A stretch of DNA of 64,000 bases, taken from positions 14,437,027 through 14,501,026 of the forward strand of contig CM029610.1 in NCBI GenBank assembly GCA_017311315.1, given 5' to 3'. The DNA comes from Dendrocalamus latiflorus. Its lineage: Eukaryota > Streptophyta > Magnoliopsida > Poales > Poaceae. Numbering within the stretch: position 1 is the stretch's first letter; each line of letters begins with the position of its first letter. Positions 12,022 through 24,614 of the stretch are shown piece by piece. Both the position numbers and the translations under genes were made by a program. The notes beneath the pieces were generated by a model, which saw only the letters and a list, made by a program, of their open reading frames with translations, ran no database searches and was not told where the DNA came from.

Positions 12022-12432
12022 TCAGAAGCGGAGCTTGGTGAAGAACCACCTGTTCTTGCCGGTCTTGAACCGCTCCTCGAGGCGCGCCTTGGCGGCCTTG
12101 CAGACGGCGACCTTCTTGTCCCTGGTGGCGAGCGCGTCGGGCCCGGCGGCGACGTCCTTGAGGTCGACGTCGAGGGTGTAGCGGGTGGGCATGAGGTGGG
12201 TGAAGTTGACGAGCTTGAGGAAGCACTTGACGCGCGACTTCTTGGCCGTCTTCTTGGCCGAGTCCTTGCGGATCACCTTCTTGGGGTACTTGGCGAGGCC
12301 GGCGACGAGGCAGTGGCCGTAAGGGCGGTCGCGGGTGCCCTCCTCGAACACGCGCACGATCACCGCCTTCCGGCCGGCGAACCGCCCCTGCAGCAGGATC
12401 ACCGCCTTGCCGGGCTTCAGAAACTTCACCAT
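12022..12432 (-). CDS. RPL27: 60S ribosomal protein eL27
   Basis: An uninterrupted 136-residue frame, the usual length for eukaryotic L27. The N-terminus (MVKFLKPGKAVILLQGRFAG, residues 1-20) carries the KOW-type RNA-binding fold, followed by RKAVIVRVFEEGTRDRPYGH. The C-terminal half is the Ribosomal_L27e domain with a basic stretch (RKDSAKKTAKKSR) and ends KNRWFFTKLRF. The protein is a structural component of the large cytosolic subunit. The CDS has no intron. The ATG is at 12430-12432 and the frame and N-terminus match the family exactly. It is an intact, probably expressed single gene on the edge of a retrotransposon block whose LTR ends begin about 585 bp upstream. Confidence 0.97.
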   Translation of the reverse strand: MVKFLKPGKAVILLQGRFAGRKAVIVRVFEEGTRDRPYGHCLVAGLAKYPKKVIRKDSAKKTAKKSRVKCFLKLVNFTHLMPTRYTLDVDLKDVAAGPDALATRDKKVAVCKAAKARLEERFKTGKNRWFFTKLRF

Positions 12433-12790
12433 GGCTGCTGCTTCTTCTCCTCCTCCTTCTCAGCTGCGCCGCCGCCGGATGGGGTTAGGGTTTGTGGACC
12501 GGGAGAAGTTTATAGTGGAGGCGGCGGTGGGGGTGAGAAGAGGCTAGGGTTCGAGGGGATGAGGAATGACGGGTTTGCCCTTCGTGTTGTGGTTCGTTGG
12601 ATGCAGATCGGACGGGTGAACGTGCGGAGCAGCATGGTGGGGTCGCGGTGTCAGGCAGAGAGCCTCGTTAGGCGCGTGGTGTGGGTTAAATGGGAAAAGA
12701 GAGCGCGGGGTGTGGTGAAATGGGCCGTGTACGGAGGAGGAGTCGCTGCTGAAAACGAAGCCCACTATATTGAGGCCCATCTCGGCCCAA
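12433..12790 (-). promoter_or_regulatory. eL27 promoter: TATA-like box, telo-boxes, site II motifs
   Basis: On the minus strand a TATA-like CTATAAAC lies at 12508-12515, about 76 bp above the ATG. A telo-box AAACCCTAA sits at about 12483-12491 and a second AACCCTAG at about 12542-12550. Site II-like TGGGCC/T elements occur at about 12719-12724 and in the segment 12770-12790. Telo-box plus site II is the known signature of plant ribosomal-protein promoters. The positional order seen here (site II far, telo-box near) agrees with that. Confidence 0.65.
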
Positions 12791-13016
12791 GATGTCCTGA
12801 TAAGATGGGGTTGGGTCCCACTGTCCAGTGAGGCGGATTGCAGTGGTGCTCACTGTCCAGTGTGTTCCTAGTTCCAACGATTTCCTTCAAATGCATGCCA
12901 ATAATTCCCAGTTCGTCACAATCTCTTTTTTTATTTCACACGTGCTTGACACAATCTTATCGATCATGAAGCAGCATCGCAGCTCGTTTATTGCGCATTT
13001 GTACTTTGTGAACAAC
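12791..13016. other. Intergenic gap between eL27 promoter and solo LTR
   Basis: It contains two copies of actgtccagtg (about 12,820 and 12,855). It ends in the 5-bp target duplication acaac (13012-13016) of the neighbouring solo LTR. Confidence 0.5.
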
Positions 13017-15262
13017 TGAAAGGCCCCAAAATTTTCAAAATAAATTTTTATGATTTTTCCTGAGTTTTTGGGTGAATTTTGAGTTCTTTCCCAATTCGGA
13101 AACTCCCGGTGTTTTCCGCTTTCCATTCTCGACCGTGCGCTTTCCCTTCTCAATGGCGCCTTCCTCTTTTTCCGCCTTCTCCTCGCGCTGCGCGCAAAGC
13201 TCCGCCGCGCCCACTGTTTCGCTCCACCCTCGCTGCACGGTCGCCAGCCGGTCGAAAACCAACGGCGCCACCTTGGCACGTGTCGCCCTGTCCCTTCTCT
13301 CGGTCCCACCTGGCAGTCTCCGCCACTCCTCCCTCCTCTGCGCGGAGCGCCGCTGCCCATCTTTGCCGCTCACCTGCTCCCACATGGCTGTCGCGCTCAT
13401 TAACTCGCCCCAGTGCCCGGTCACCTCTCCGTCGCTCGGACACAACCCCTGTCACCTCAGCTGTCCGCCCGTGCCGCGCCCCATCCCCTCCCCTCCTCCT
13501 TTTCTTCCCCCTCCGCCGGAGCTTAAGGCACTCCCCTTGCTCCCTCCCTCTTCCGTGCCCCAGAGCCTTCCCCATCCCCTCCACTAGCTTCCTGAGACTC
13601 CCAATCGCCCCCGAGAGCCACCGATTGAAGCTCTGTCGCTCCACAGCACCGTCGCCGTCCTCCCTTGAGCCGGCGACCCCGTAAGCCAATCTCTCACTTT
13701 CCTTCCCCCATTTTTCAATTCCTTTTGCCCAGAGCACCCATTCTACTCCCTAACCTCTTTGGTGAACTCCTCCGGCTAGGTAAACGCTCGTGGAGCCCTG
13801 GCGCCGAAGCTCACCGCCGACCGAAGAGCCCTCTTGTGGACAGCTCTCTTGGACGCCCCTAGCTGAATACGGCACCGCCAATGTGAGCCCCATGCTCCGT
13901 AGACCGTCAAACCCCACCCCACCTAGCTAGAGACCCTTCGGTGAACCTTTGAGCCGCCGAAAAGCCCAAACCTCCCCTTCTACCGCCAGTCACCCTCGCT
14001 GATCTTCGCGCCTTCCAAGACCCCAAAATGGTTTCACCTTGCAGGGAGCTACCCAGTGGTACCCTTCTTCTCCGGCAAGGACCCTCGCCGTCGCCGGGGA
14101 GCGGAGGCTCTCGCGCCGCTGTCTTTCTCTGGTGCGAGCGGCGGGAGGTTGAAGACGACACCCCCCACGTGGTCGCTTGACCGCCGTCCAATCCATCGTT
14201 GCCATCTAATGTCGGCCGTCAGATAGCAGCATCTCCGCAACCGTCCGATCCCACTAAACTTCTCCCACCGCAGCCACCTGATCCGGTTCCTTCGCAGCCG
14301 CCCGATCCCGCTTACTGTTTTTGATCCCAACCGTTCACAACCTCGGCGTCATGGCCGTTCGTTCGAGCCACGCGTCAGCCATCCACCCAGGGCTAGCGTG
14401 CGCGCGCTTGGGCCGTGGCCACGAGGCCTGCCCGGCTGCGCCGGCCGCCTCGCGTGTGGGCCACGCGGGCTGTTCTCCCGCTCGGGCCGCACTGTAGCGC
14501 CAGGCTGGCCCATCACTGCTCACCCAATTTTTTCAGAGATTTTCCATTTTCCAAAAATCCAGAAAATCAAATAAAATCCTAGAAAATCACAGAAAATCTC
14601 AAAAATTCCCAAATTACACCATCTTGCTTATTTTGATGCCCTGAACCCATTTTTGACCTCCAATTCCCCAGATTCATCCTAGAAAAATTCAAAAATCCCT
14701 CATTTGAATATTTATGCATTTTATTCCTTTTTCATAGATTGAATTTTTCCTCGCTTGATTAGGCTCAAGCCGGACTTATATTATTTTTGTGTGTTTGCGC
14801 TAGTGTTGGAGTCCTCGGAAGCTGCAGTGCAAGGGCAAGATCAGAGTAGCACGGTTTACGAGGTTGCTGAGTTAGTTGACTACCAAGGCAAGTTGCAAGA
14901 CCTTGATCATGTCGAATCCCATGCATTTAACTTATGTATTTATGGTATTTGCATTATTGTTATTTGTGAATTGCTAATTGCTTAAAATGAAATGTTTAGA
15001 ATGACTTGATATTTAGATATTTCCTACCACCGACAATTGCCATGTTAATTTGCTGCCATGCCTTTGATAGCCCTAGAGATAATTATATGATGATAGAAAT
15101 ACTTGTAGAATATTTACACTTCATGCAAAATTTACACTACTAAGGTTGTGGCCGTGAGCCGGTAGATTTAATAAGATTGGGGTTTAGGGTAGAGGTGCTG
15201 TGAAACACCGCGAGATGCTCTTTGCCCACTGCTTTACCCTAGGGTGGAGGCTGAGGCCTCGT

Positions 15263-18200
15263 TGTCGGAACCCGGAGCAACGACTCCTGGATCCTCTGTG
15301 TAAATCGCACTAGTCCAGGATCAGCTAGTGCACACAGTGAACAACAAAGATAAATACCAAGCATAATGACCTTTATTTAATTTAAAGAGTATGGCCTTAC
15401 GGCCAGCGTTTACATCATCGCACATTGGCAAAATAACTGCAAAAGAACTGCGGAAGCGAAGCTGAAAAGACGAAGCCCAAGCCTGCCCACAGGCAAACAA
15501 CTGCAAGACGTGGCCTACTCGTTCTGGTCTTCACTGTAGTCGAAGTCGTCATCCTCTGTGTGGAGATAGCAACAATGAGTACAAACTTGTACTCCGCAAG
15601 TCACACGGAGAAATGCAATATAATGATAAAGGCTTGAATGGAAGGCTCATAGGGTTAGTTTGCATAAAACAGCATTTAATGAAATACAGTAAATAGATTG
15701 AAATTGCTGAACTTGATACAATAAGTAAAACAATAATTGCAATTAAAAATTAATACCGTTAGTGCAGGCTCCGACCAAACACTAACCTACTCTCGGGCAT
15801 CCCACCCGGACCATCTTTTCCAAAAGATCACGTATGGATTCCATCCATCCACACGCTTTCACTGCGCAACTCTGATGAATTCCATCCATTCACCAGATTT
15901 CAATCTCTCACGGATTCCATCCATCCGCAAGGTTTTCGAAAACATTTTTGAAAAACAAAATCTAATCCATGAAAAACTTTACTCAGCATGCCCATGACCG
16001 TGGGCACGGCTATCCAGGATAGGTTATACACTCTGCAGAGGTTGTACAGCTTTACCCACAAGACACGATCATCCCATATTGCCACCGGTTTACACACTTC
16101 CTTTGGTGTGCGGCGAGGAGTCGTGACAAGGCCTTTACAATGTAAAACCTTCAACCTGGCCAAGCCAACTCTAAGGTTTCACCCCAGTAAGGAATCCACC
16201 AGACCGGGACCCCCTTTTGAGCCAAGTGAGACTTCTCATGGCCTACGCCACGCTCACTTTCATCCTACGAAATGGCTCAGGTTGGGACCCGCAAATTATT
16301 CAGCCAGGGCTGTCCCATACCAGCCTTGTGGTAGTACGTTAGGGCTTTGCAACGGTAGCTCACAGACCGGTCCTTAATCTGACTTAGGCCCAACCACATA
16401 CCCCCGTGCACGACAATCAACCACTGCGGCTCCAACCAACAGGGCATGCCTGCACCCTCCACTCTAACCAGTTGCCTAAGTCTAAACCAGTTTTATATTT
16501 GTTTTCAAAATATTTCATAATCCTCCTTGACTCACCAAAGTCAAGAGCTCATATCATTTTATGTAAAAAGGGGTCATCATTTTATGCGAAAGATATCCCA
16601 AAACAAAATTATACGATTAAGCAGGGCTAAGCATTTGATTAAACTCTCTAGCCAACACTAATGTATTAACTAGAGTTTGAATCTAGGGTGACAAGGTATA
16701 AGGGATTCAATAACAATGGAGGAATTAACAAGTAGGCAATAACTAAATTTAAAACTGAATTGAAATACGTTGAATAAACATATGCATGCAATATAATTTG
16801 AATCAACATAATTTTATTTTGAAAACTGGGATCAACATGATCAAGGAGTGTGACTTGCCTTGCTCTTCAACTTGGCTTGAATCTTCGTTGAAGAAATTTC
16901 CTGAATCGTCGAAGTCTACACGTGAAAATAACCCACCAAATTCAAATAAATTCAAATTAAATTCAAATTGAACTCAAATATTTGAATTGAGGCTAGAAAT
17001 GGATAGAGGGGAATTTTTGATGAATTTAGAAATTTGAATGGGCTCAATCGGAGTTAGAACGAAGAAGAACGGGCTCCGGGAAGTTTAAATTCAGAGAAAA
17101 TGGAAAATCAGGATTTTTGGAATTATTTTCCTAAAGGAAAAGAATTTATGGCGTCAGCATTGCGTCGGCCAGGGATTTTCATTTCCAGCCGAAATATTTT
17201 TCAACGGGAAATTCGGGTTTATTGCGCCTGCTGACGTCAGCCCTGGGGCCAGGCCGACTGACAGGTGGGCCCTCGGTCTATGGACCGAGTCCACGGGCGA
17301 GGGGAGGCGCTGAGGTGGCGGGGGAGGCGGCTGGCGCGGACGTGGCGCTGACGGGGCAGGGGAGGCCGAGGTGGCGCTGGCATGGCGCCCGATCACCGGC
17401 CACGTGGGCACGGGGACGCCGACGTGGGAGGCCGGCCGGTGGCGCACGGGGGAGCGGGCCTCGCCGGCGCTCCGGCAGGCGGCGGCCGGCGGCGAGGGCG
17501 GCAACCGGGAGTGGAGGCCGAGGGCGACTCGGGGATGGGCGCGAACATTACCGGGGTGACCGGCGGCGAGCTGGCGGCGAGCAAAGGCGGCGGCGCGACT
17601 CGGGCGGCGATGGGAACGGGGTTCCGGTGGCGGAGAGGCGCGGCCGAGGGGCGGAGGACCTTCGCACGGGCGCGGGGAAGCCAAGGGAGGTGGCTGCGGG
17701 GCACGAGGACGCCGGAGGCGGCCACAATGCCTCGCCGGAGTTGGCGACGGCGGCGGGGCGGATGTGCAAGGCGCGGAGGCGGTCGGGAGGCCGGGAGGGA
17801 GAGGGAGGAGCGGAGGGAGGTGGGGCGAGTTGAGACGGAGCCGGGGAGGGGTTTTTATAGGGGCGGAGGAGGGCGGAGGCGTCGCGGATTCTTCGCCGGA
17901 GATGGCGCGGGCGGCGACGGTTACGGCGGAATTAGGGGGGGGGGACACGGCCCGGGGAGAGGGGGATTTGGGCGCGGGAATGGCGGAGGAGGTGGGCGCG
18001 GGGGACACGGCGCGCGCGGGAGAGAGGAGGGGCGTCGGGGAAGGCGGGAACGGCGCAACGGTCGGCGGCGGAAGGAAGGGGAAGGCCGCGCGGGGAAGAC
18101 GACCCCGACAGGCGGGCCCGGGCGGTCGGTGAGAGAGGGAGAGGAGAGCGACTGACGGGCGGGACCCGGCGGCAGAGAGAGAAGGGGGAGAAGAGGGCGC

Positions 18201-18854
18201 CGACAGGTGGGGCCGGGAGGTAAGAGAGAGAGAGGGGCGGACGGGTGGATGGGAGTGGGGGCGACGTGGCGGCCATCCGGAGGGGGAAGGTGGGATGAGG
18301 CGGCGGGGTGACGTGGGCGCAATCCGGCCGTCCACGTGGCGGCCGGAGGGAGAGGAGGGAATTATTATTTTTGATTTTTGATTTAGGATTTTCAGAAAAT
18401 CCCAGAAAATCCATTAAGCCTCAGAAAAATACCAAATAACTTCCAAAAATTCCAGGAAAATTCACAGAAGCTCCTGGTGACATTTTGGACTTAATAAAAA
18501 TATTTCCAACTAATGTTGGTATTTAATTTTCATACTTTAAAATACTTTTTAATTTCAAAAATACATTTTTGAACTCCAGAAAATCCAGGAAACCAAATAA
18601 AAGCCAAATAACTCCAAATAATTAATTTGAACTAGGATTTTCATATAAAATCAAAATATCATTTTATTTAATAATAATTTTAGGTTTTTCTGAAAATGCT
18701 TTTTAAATCCAGCTTTTCAAAAGCAGAAATTCAGAGCAAATCCAAATTTAAACTTTAGGCAACAAAACATTTATTTTAGATTAAATTTTAATTTTAATTG
18801 ATTTTTATTTATTTATTTCTTTATTTTATTTTAACAAAAACCTGGGCTGTTACA
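15263..18854 (-). mobile_element. Solo LTR 'B' nested in solo LTR A
   Basis: The ends are TGTCGGAACCCGG and GGGCTGTTACA, flanked by ctcgt at 15258-15262 and 18855-18859, a perfect 5-bp target duplication. On the minus strand it starts TGTAACAGCCCAGG, the same start type as the other long LTRs, so the natural orientation is probably minus. Length is 3,592 bp. The block 17,220-18,330 is extremely GC-rich and gives long proline/arginine-rich open frames with no domain; I treat these as artefacts. It was inserted after solo LTR A. Confidence 0.85.
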
Positions 18855-18916
18855 CTCGTGAAAATGTAAGGACTAGACCCTTGCACCGAGCAAGTGACAT
18901 ATTGGCCGCTCAACCA

Positions 18917-19892
18917 TGATGGAGACGAGATGCCCGATCTTTCGATGAGATTGATAACTATCGATTTCGGTGGAGATGACCCTCACGATCCGACTACAAC
19001 CGTACGACGACGCTTGCGCCTTAGCAATCGCTGAACCAACTCCGAGATGTTATTGATCTTGCTGGAAGCGCGATCAACCTGAACACGAAGTTCAATCCCT
19101 GCGAGCAATCGAAGAACTAGCAAGAATAAGATGTAGGCAATCTGATATTGCAGATATGAATGAAGCACAAATTGTATTGCGAATAACAAAGTTGGGATTC
19201 CGAAGATGTCTTAACAGGTGGTCGTCCGACACAACTGAAGAACAAAAGTTTGCACAATGGCTAAACCTAAACTTAACGAAATCCAAGTCTTAGCAACGGA
19301 GGCGGCGGCCCCTTTATAGGGAGAACGACCAGGGGGGCGTCCAAGGGCACGCCCTAGGGTTACAAGGCCCATGGGCCCAAGTGGAGGTGGCGCAGCACCT
19401 TTTTTGACTCGGACTCAGAAACCAACGTGGAGTCTTTTGATGATTGCGGGCGGCTCAGATGGAATTTGAAGATGAGGTTGGATCCGTTGGAAAATATACT
19501 TTCTAAGCTTTCCATGAAGTACAAGAACGTCCCAATCGGAGTCCGTATGAGCAAGTTATGCCCGTTTGAACTTGGTACCATCACAGCAGTCCGAATCTAA
19601 TTCCAGAACGTGTCCAACTCGAATTCTTGTTTGGCTTGGCCCCAAAGTGACGTGGTGAACTCCATTATTCCATCCAGGCATGTCCATGACTCCATGTCCC
19701 TCTCCTTCATCCTTTCCCAGGTTCCTAAGCACAATTAAATCACTTGCATTAGGTAGCGGTCTATTCTCAGTAATACATGAACCTAGGAATGAATTCACCT
19801 GGTAATTAAGTTGACGAGCACGAGCTCGAGTGAGTGGTCCTTGTAACACTTGCTGTGGCTGAGTTGTATCCATGGAAGGGATGTCCTCATCA
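18917..19892 (-). mobile_element. Solo LTR 'C' nested in solo LTR A
   Basis: A 976-bp segment starting TGATGGAGACGAG and ending GTCCTCATCA, flanked by aacca at 18912-18916 and 19893-19897. On the minus strand it starts TGATGAGGACATCC. A frame in it encodes GPLTRARARQLNYQV, a motif found at the end of some grass gypsy polyproteins where pol runs into the 3' LTR. A TATA-like CTATAAAGGGG lies at about 19,311-19,319 on the minus strand. With both ends and a perfect duplication but no interior, this is a third solo LTR at the locus. Confidence 0.8.
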
Positions 19893-21229
19893 AACCACAA
19901 GTGTTGACTTGTCAACCCTGATTTAGTAGCTGCTCAACTCAAAGTGAAACCCTACATTGGGAGTTGGTATGGATCGGTAGATCCAGATCGGACAATGATG
20001 GGTCTCCACAGTTCGGGCTTGGTGTTCCGTGCTGGCCAATGGATACCTGAAGCTGTGCGAGCTCCTAACCTATCGGGTAGAGCGTATACCAAGGATTGAG
20101 CTGTCAAATGACCTAGTTCCTTAACTCAGTCATGAGGGTTAAGAATGCTTGTGGATAAAGTTGGGCAACTCTGCAGAGTCAAATAAATGGTATTCGAATA
20201 CGACATGCTCCCGGTCAATGGAGCTGTGTCTATAGGTGATTCCAGCAGCAAGGCATAAGTAGATTTCACAGGTTTTAACTTGATTAGTTGGATAATCAAC
20301 TTTGATTGGAAACCCCCCTTATTCTTAAGGAGTAGTCCTTGATTTTGGAATTTCAAAAATATTTACAAATAAAATTGCATCCACATACATTAATAAAACA
20401 AGTATACCCCACCCTTTGGTGATTTGTGCAATTAGCTAAAATAGGGTTTCCCTTATGACTTGCTGAGCTGTTGTGCTCGCAGCTTGCAAAACCACTTCAG
20501 AGTTTCAAGATGCTGGTGAAGGTCTGCCAGTCGAGGATGCTCCAGGAGAGCAGTTCTTCGACGAGAATTCGTGGCTCTAGGTCTCGATCGCGCTCAAGTT
20601 TCCTGGTGGTTATTGTATTGTAATATATTTTGGGCTTGCATGCCCGCTGCAGAAAAACCTAGTTGATAAAACCCTATGATGTAATATAAGTTGGCTCTTT
20701 TGCTGTAAGCATGTTTGTGATGATATTCTCTTGTTCGACGCTCTATAACTGGCCATGTTTGAGTAGTTGCGGAATACCGGGTTACAACAACGATTTAGTG
20801 GTTGTGACGGCATCATTATTCTCTTGTTTTGCTCAGTTCACTGAAGATTTTTTTTTTGTTGCGCGGACTCAGCTCACTCACTGTTGTAGCTTTCTCCCCG
20901 ACAAAGTTACCATGGGACTTATCTTGGAACCTTCGGAGAAGTGGGGCTGAAGCCTGACATAAGACATCAATTAGTGGGAAGATCCCTGTAACAGTAAAAT
21001 CCTACCGGAATTAATAAAGATCCCTGTAACTAGCTACATTCTACGGCCCTTTCTTTGCGGCTTTTAGGTTCTGGCTTGCCTACAGTAAATAATTTTCAAA
21101 TGAAGTTTTTTTTAAGATAAATTTTATAAGTTGATTGTAATAGATATTGTATCGACTTTATCTAGATCGGCCAAAAAGGCACCAGCCGCATCCCAAAAAA
21201 ACAGGCCCTACGTCACAGCGCAGCAACTG

Positions 21230-21299
21230 TAAGATGGTGCTAAGTAATTTCTCTCTTAATTTCTTAAGATGGTGCTAAGTAATTTCTCTCTTAATTTCT
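21230..21299. repeat. 35-bp tandem duplication
   Basis: A 35-bp unit starting taagatggtgctaagtaatt occurs twice in direct succession (starts 21230 and 21265) without differences I can see. Confidence 0.8.
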
Positions 21300-22927
21300 T
21301 TGGTGCAAATTCCTTTCTTCATAACATAATTTCCACAATATAGCTTTGTTCTTTACTTCTCATTATAGAAAGCTATTCTCTCACCGTTCTGGAACATTAG
21401 TGTTCATAGTGTGGTGCATATGATTAAGGGTTAGAAGATTCTCTACACATAACACTAGGCAAATTGACATCAGGTTGCACTCTGCACTGGCCCTTAAGTC
21501 TGTGACAAGAACAGGACCCGTTTGCAGGCGCCACACAAACGCCGTGGTCGTCGATGTCAGCGCTGTAAGCGGGAGGTGAGGCGCTTATCACCGCGTACGC
21601 TGATGCCGGGGACACGCGATCGGCTCGCGCAGTGCTTGATGAAATGCCGAGGATGGACCTCGTGTCCCATTTAGGATGTTAAATTCCAATGACAATTAGT
21701 CAAGCTCAAAATCTTATTGCATGGCTTAATTGGAATACGTCGTATAATGATATATATCATTATATCATGTATATGATAAAAACTACAGAGTTCTAAATCA
21801 TACGAAATATGCTAAATAAGATATAAATCTTGAAAATTTGTTCATGTTCTATGTTGTCGGCACTGTTGGATCCTGATTACCCATGCTGCCACAATCCACA
21901 GCTAACTTGCTCTCTAGTTGTACGTATCAACTGAAGTTTTGTCTACTTAATTGCCATGCATCAGGTACAACCGAAACTACGACATGAGCTGGTTGGTGTA
22001 TGAAGGCAATTTTGATTTATCAGATGAATTACTTCTGTACAAGTGAATTACTATGACACAGCTGAGTTCTGCATACAGTGATAGATGTTTACTGAATTCC
22101 ATGAAGCAAGAATCCTTACTTTTGCAGGCTAAGCTAGAACAAGCTACAGAGTGAAAACTAAAGCGGTTCTGCCCAACAAAGGAGAAGATCGAGATGGGAA
22201 TGCTCTGTAAAGGAGCTTCCTAAAAGTAACATGACATGATCACGCTGCCTTAACCATGGAATACATCCTCTATGGCTAAGTAATTTTTCCATGGATTCAA
22301 ATCCTCCAGACTGTTCCTCTACCGTTCTTCCATTATAAACACGAAGTCAGGTACTCGCTGGTCGCTGCAACCGAGGTACGTATGTTCTGTTTCCCAGACT
22401 CAGACAAACATACTAATTCCTTGCCTCCGTCAGTTACCACGAGCTCAACTAAGAATACACTACAGCTCCTCGTCTTTGCCAATACGGCAGTACAGAAGCT
22501 TAATCAAACACGATGGGTGATAAACAATTGTGGCCTGCGACTACTAGTATTCCTTTCAACGGCGATCTGTAGACGCAGGACGATCGAAGCCGACGTAAAA
22601 TTATCAGGGGTCACTGTTAACTCTTGAAGGAGACGGCCCTAGTCATCATGCTACGATATTCACCGATAATAAAATGAAAAAAAAGGAATATGACAGGAGA
22701 AAAAAAAGACTTTATTGATAGCAAACAGTGCCTCTTCGGCCGGCGGGACGCCACGACGAGCAATACGCTTCTTCACATTAGCAGAACACACTGCGGTATC
22801 TTCGCGCACTGCGGCTATACAACTGAACTCTCAAGGCAAAACGCTTCGAAGCAAACGAGAAGTGTTGCTCCAAGATCAAACAAAGCCAAAGCAAACTCTT
22901 GAGTTGAGCAAAAAACTTACCCAATAG

Positions 22928-23245
22928 TCATATCGGTTGCTTCCTCAGCCTCCTTGGCGGTGACGTGATTGCCACGGCCTCCAGGTACTCCTTGGCCGAA
23001 CCTTCCTCCTGACCGGCCTCCATGACCCTGAGAACCTCCTCCGCGGCTTTGAGCAACATTCTGATCTGCCCTCGACACTGGAAACTGACTGGCAGCTCAA
23101 CCATTGCTACTTCACCGGGGAGATCTCTCCATGGGCATCCTGTGGTATGTGTCCGGTATGCGCAGTGATAGCAGGTCATGGTCTTCTCTAGGCAGTCTCT
23201 ATGGTAGTGATTCCTATTGCAAGTGTGGCATCTCGCTTGGGCCAG
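22928..23245 (-). pseudogene. Gag zinc-knuckle fragment of a retroelement
   Basis: Reading the minus strand through 23,240-23,100 gives two adjacent cysteine/histidine clusters: C-x2-C..H..H..C (CHTCNRNHYHRDC) and C-x2-C-x4-H-x3-C (CYHCAYRTHTTGC). These resemble the paired CCHC knuckles of Ty3/gypsy gag. An 83-residue frame starting at 23,179 covers the second. No RT or LTR boundaries are visible, so this is a decayed fragment. Confidence 0.4.
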
Positions 23246-23634
23246 TTATAACACCCTGGTCCCTCCTAGGCCTAAAGTGCTACCACCTACTCTATAATGT
23301 TACCAACTCCAACTTTTGCTGGTGGTTTTGCGAAGCAATTTTTTTTATTTAAATATCAACTAAACGACAAAACTGGTACACTTGACACTAAGAGCATCAG
23401 AAGTATAACTTCGCTAATTACCAAAAAGGTACTCAGACCATCCAAGACTAAATATGTCAACTGTAGATGGTATGTGAATTACTGTTGCAAGTGAAATAAC
23501 TGTGCTACTCCCGTCCATACATGTCGCCTTCAACAGATTCGTAAAAAAACAACGATAAAGCAAGGATGAGTCCGAAGACTCAACAAGTACACGATAAAAC
23601 AGTGATATCATTTTGGCACTCAATCGATTTCATG

Positions 23635-23832
23635 AACTGTAAGCTGTAAATCAACTCTATAACTGTAAACTGTAAATTCTATCTGTAACTGTAAATTGTA
23701 AATTAATTCTATGTCTGTAAACTGTAAATCAATTCTGTAACTGTAAACTGTAAATCAGCTCTGTAACTGTAAACTATATTTCAACTCTGTAACTGTAAAC
23801 TGTAATTCAACTCTGTAACTGTAAACTGTATC
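23635..23832. repeat. Minisatellite, ~32-bp units
   Basis: About six degenerate units of the type ctgtaactgtaaactgtaaa separated by tcaactc or attct. The units differ by small indels, so it is old. Confidence 0.75.
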
Positions 23833-24252
23833 CCAGAATATCTGGGATTCCTCTCTGTCTCTTGTTCGTTTCCTGTAATGCAATGCGCCTCTGTATGCAG
23901 CTTATACCGGTATAGTGGAGTTGCTTCACCCGTCGATGAAGCTCCTCTGCCTCCATCCCTGGCTTGCACAAGCAAGGCGACGGCGGCGACGCAACAGGGT
24001 GAGGCGGCGGCTGTTGCCGGAGGGGGACACGCGACGGCACCGATGGCTACGCGAGCGATGGCAGCAGGCGCAAGGGGAAGGCGCGTAGAGCGGCGACGAC
24101 AGGAGCAAGGGGAAGAGTAGCGACAGCACACAGGTAAGCACGGGGAAAGAGAAGCCAAAATGGGTTTTTCTCCCCCTCCACCTGGCTCCCTCTCTCTCTC
24201 TCTTATAGCTTTGGGGATGGGCCGGGCTGGGCCTCCGCGAGCCCAGGTATTA

Positions 24253-24614
24253 GAGCATCTCCAACAAATCTTCTAAAGTGCTCATATCCCCTATATTTTA
24301 GAAGAAAAGGTAAAAAAAGGCTTCAACAGATCCCCTAAGTGGTACCCAAAAATATAGAGGACTCCATCCCTGATTTTTCGTCCCCCATATATGGAGGACG
24401 CACACCATCCCCTAAATCGGTCCCAACGCTCATGCGCCGTCCGATCCCCTAAATTCTTTGGTTGGTAGTTTTTGTGGACCCAGATTTTAATTTAGGGGAC
24501 CATATTTAGAGAACTTGTTGGAGGTTACATATTTTTAGTCTTCTATATTCTAGATTGTGTCATCTAAAAAGTGATTTAGGGGATAAGATTTAGAGGACAT
24601 TGTTGGAGATGCTC
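24253..24614. mobile_element. Tourist-like MITE
   Basis: The perfect 14-bp inverted ends GAGCATCTCCAACA and TGTTGGAGATGCTC are flanked by tta at 24250-24252 and 24615-24617. The subterminal regions also pair (cccctaaat with atttagggg). It is 362 bp and non-coding. A 3-bp TTA/TWA target site and short inverted ends are diagnostic of PIF/Harbinger-derived Tourist elements in grasses. Confidence 0.88.

Larger units (their letters stand above)
13017..20786 (+). mobile_element. Solo LTR 'A' (3.2 kb) carrying two nested insertions
   Basis: It starts TGAAAGGCCCCAAAATTTTC and ends CCGGGTTACA. The flanks acaac at 13012-13016 and 20787-20791 form a perfect 5-bp target duplication. Removing the two nested elements and their duplications leaves about 3,192 bp, in three pieces: 13017-15262, 18860-18916 and 19898-20786. 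It is clearly homologous but diverged from the solo LTR at 27,773-55,824 (shared blocks such as gcaactctgcagagt, ataaatggtattc and aataaaattgcatccac). A GC-rich middle (13.1-14.5 kb) is followed by AT-rich sequence, typical of this long-LTR gypsy type. No internal coding region remains, which implies unequal LTR-LTR recombination. Confidence 0.85.
20792..24249. other. Relic-rich intergenic region
   Basis: No gene is supported except the fragments listed separately (35-bp tandem duplication, zinc-knuckle gag relic, minisatellite). 20,870-21,100 and 21,640-22,680 show only short frames without domains. 23,880-24,120 is GC-rich with alanine/arginine-type frames and no recognisable family. Confidence 0.4.

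Noticed and set aside
13072..13737. Overlapping 170-200 codon frames on both strands
   Set aside because: They fall in the GC-rich part of solo LTR A. They are Pro/Arg/Ser-rich, mutually overlapping and without homology to anything I know.
17154..18335. 393-codon proline-rich minus-strand frame
   Set aside because: It lies in the GC-rich part of solo LTR B, with equally long frames on the other strand and no recognisable domain. Base composition explains it.
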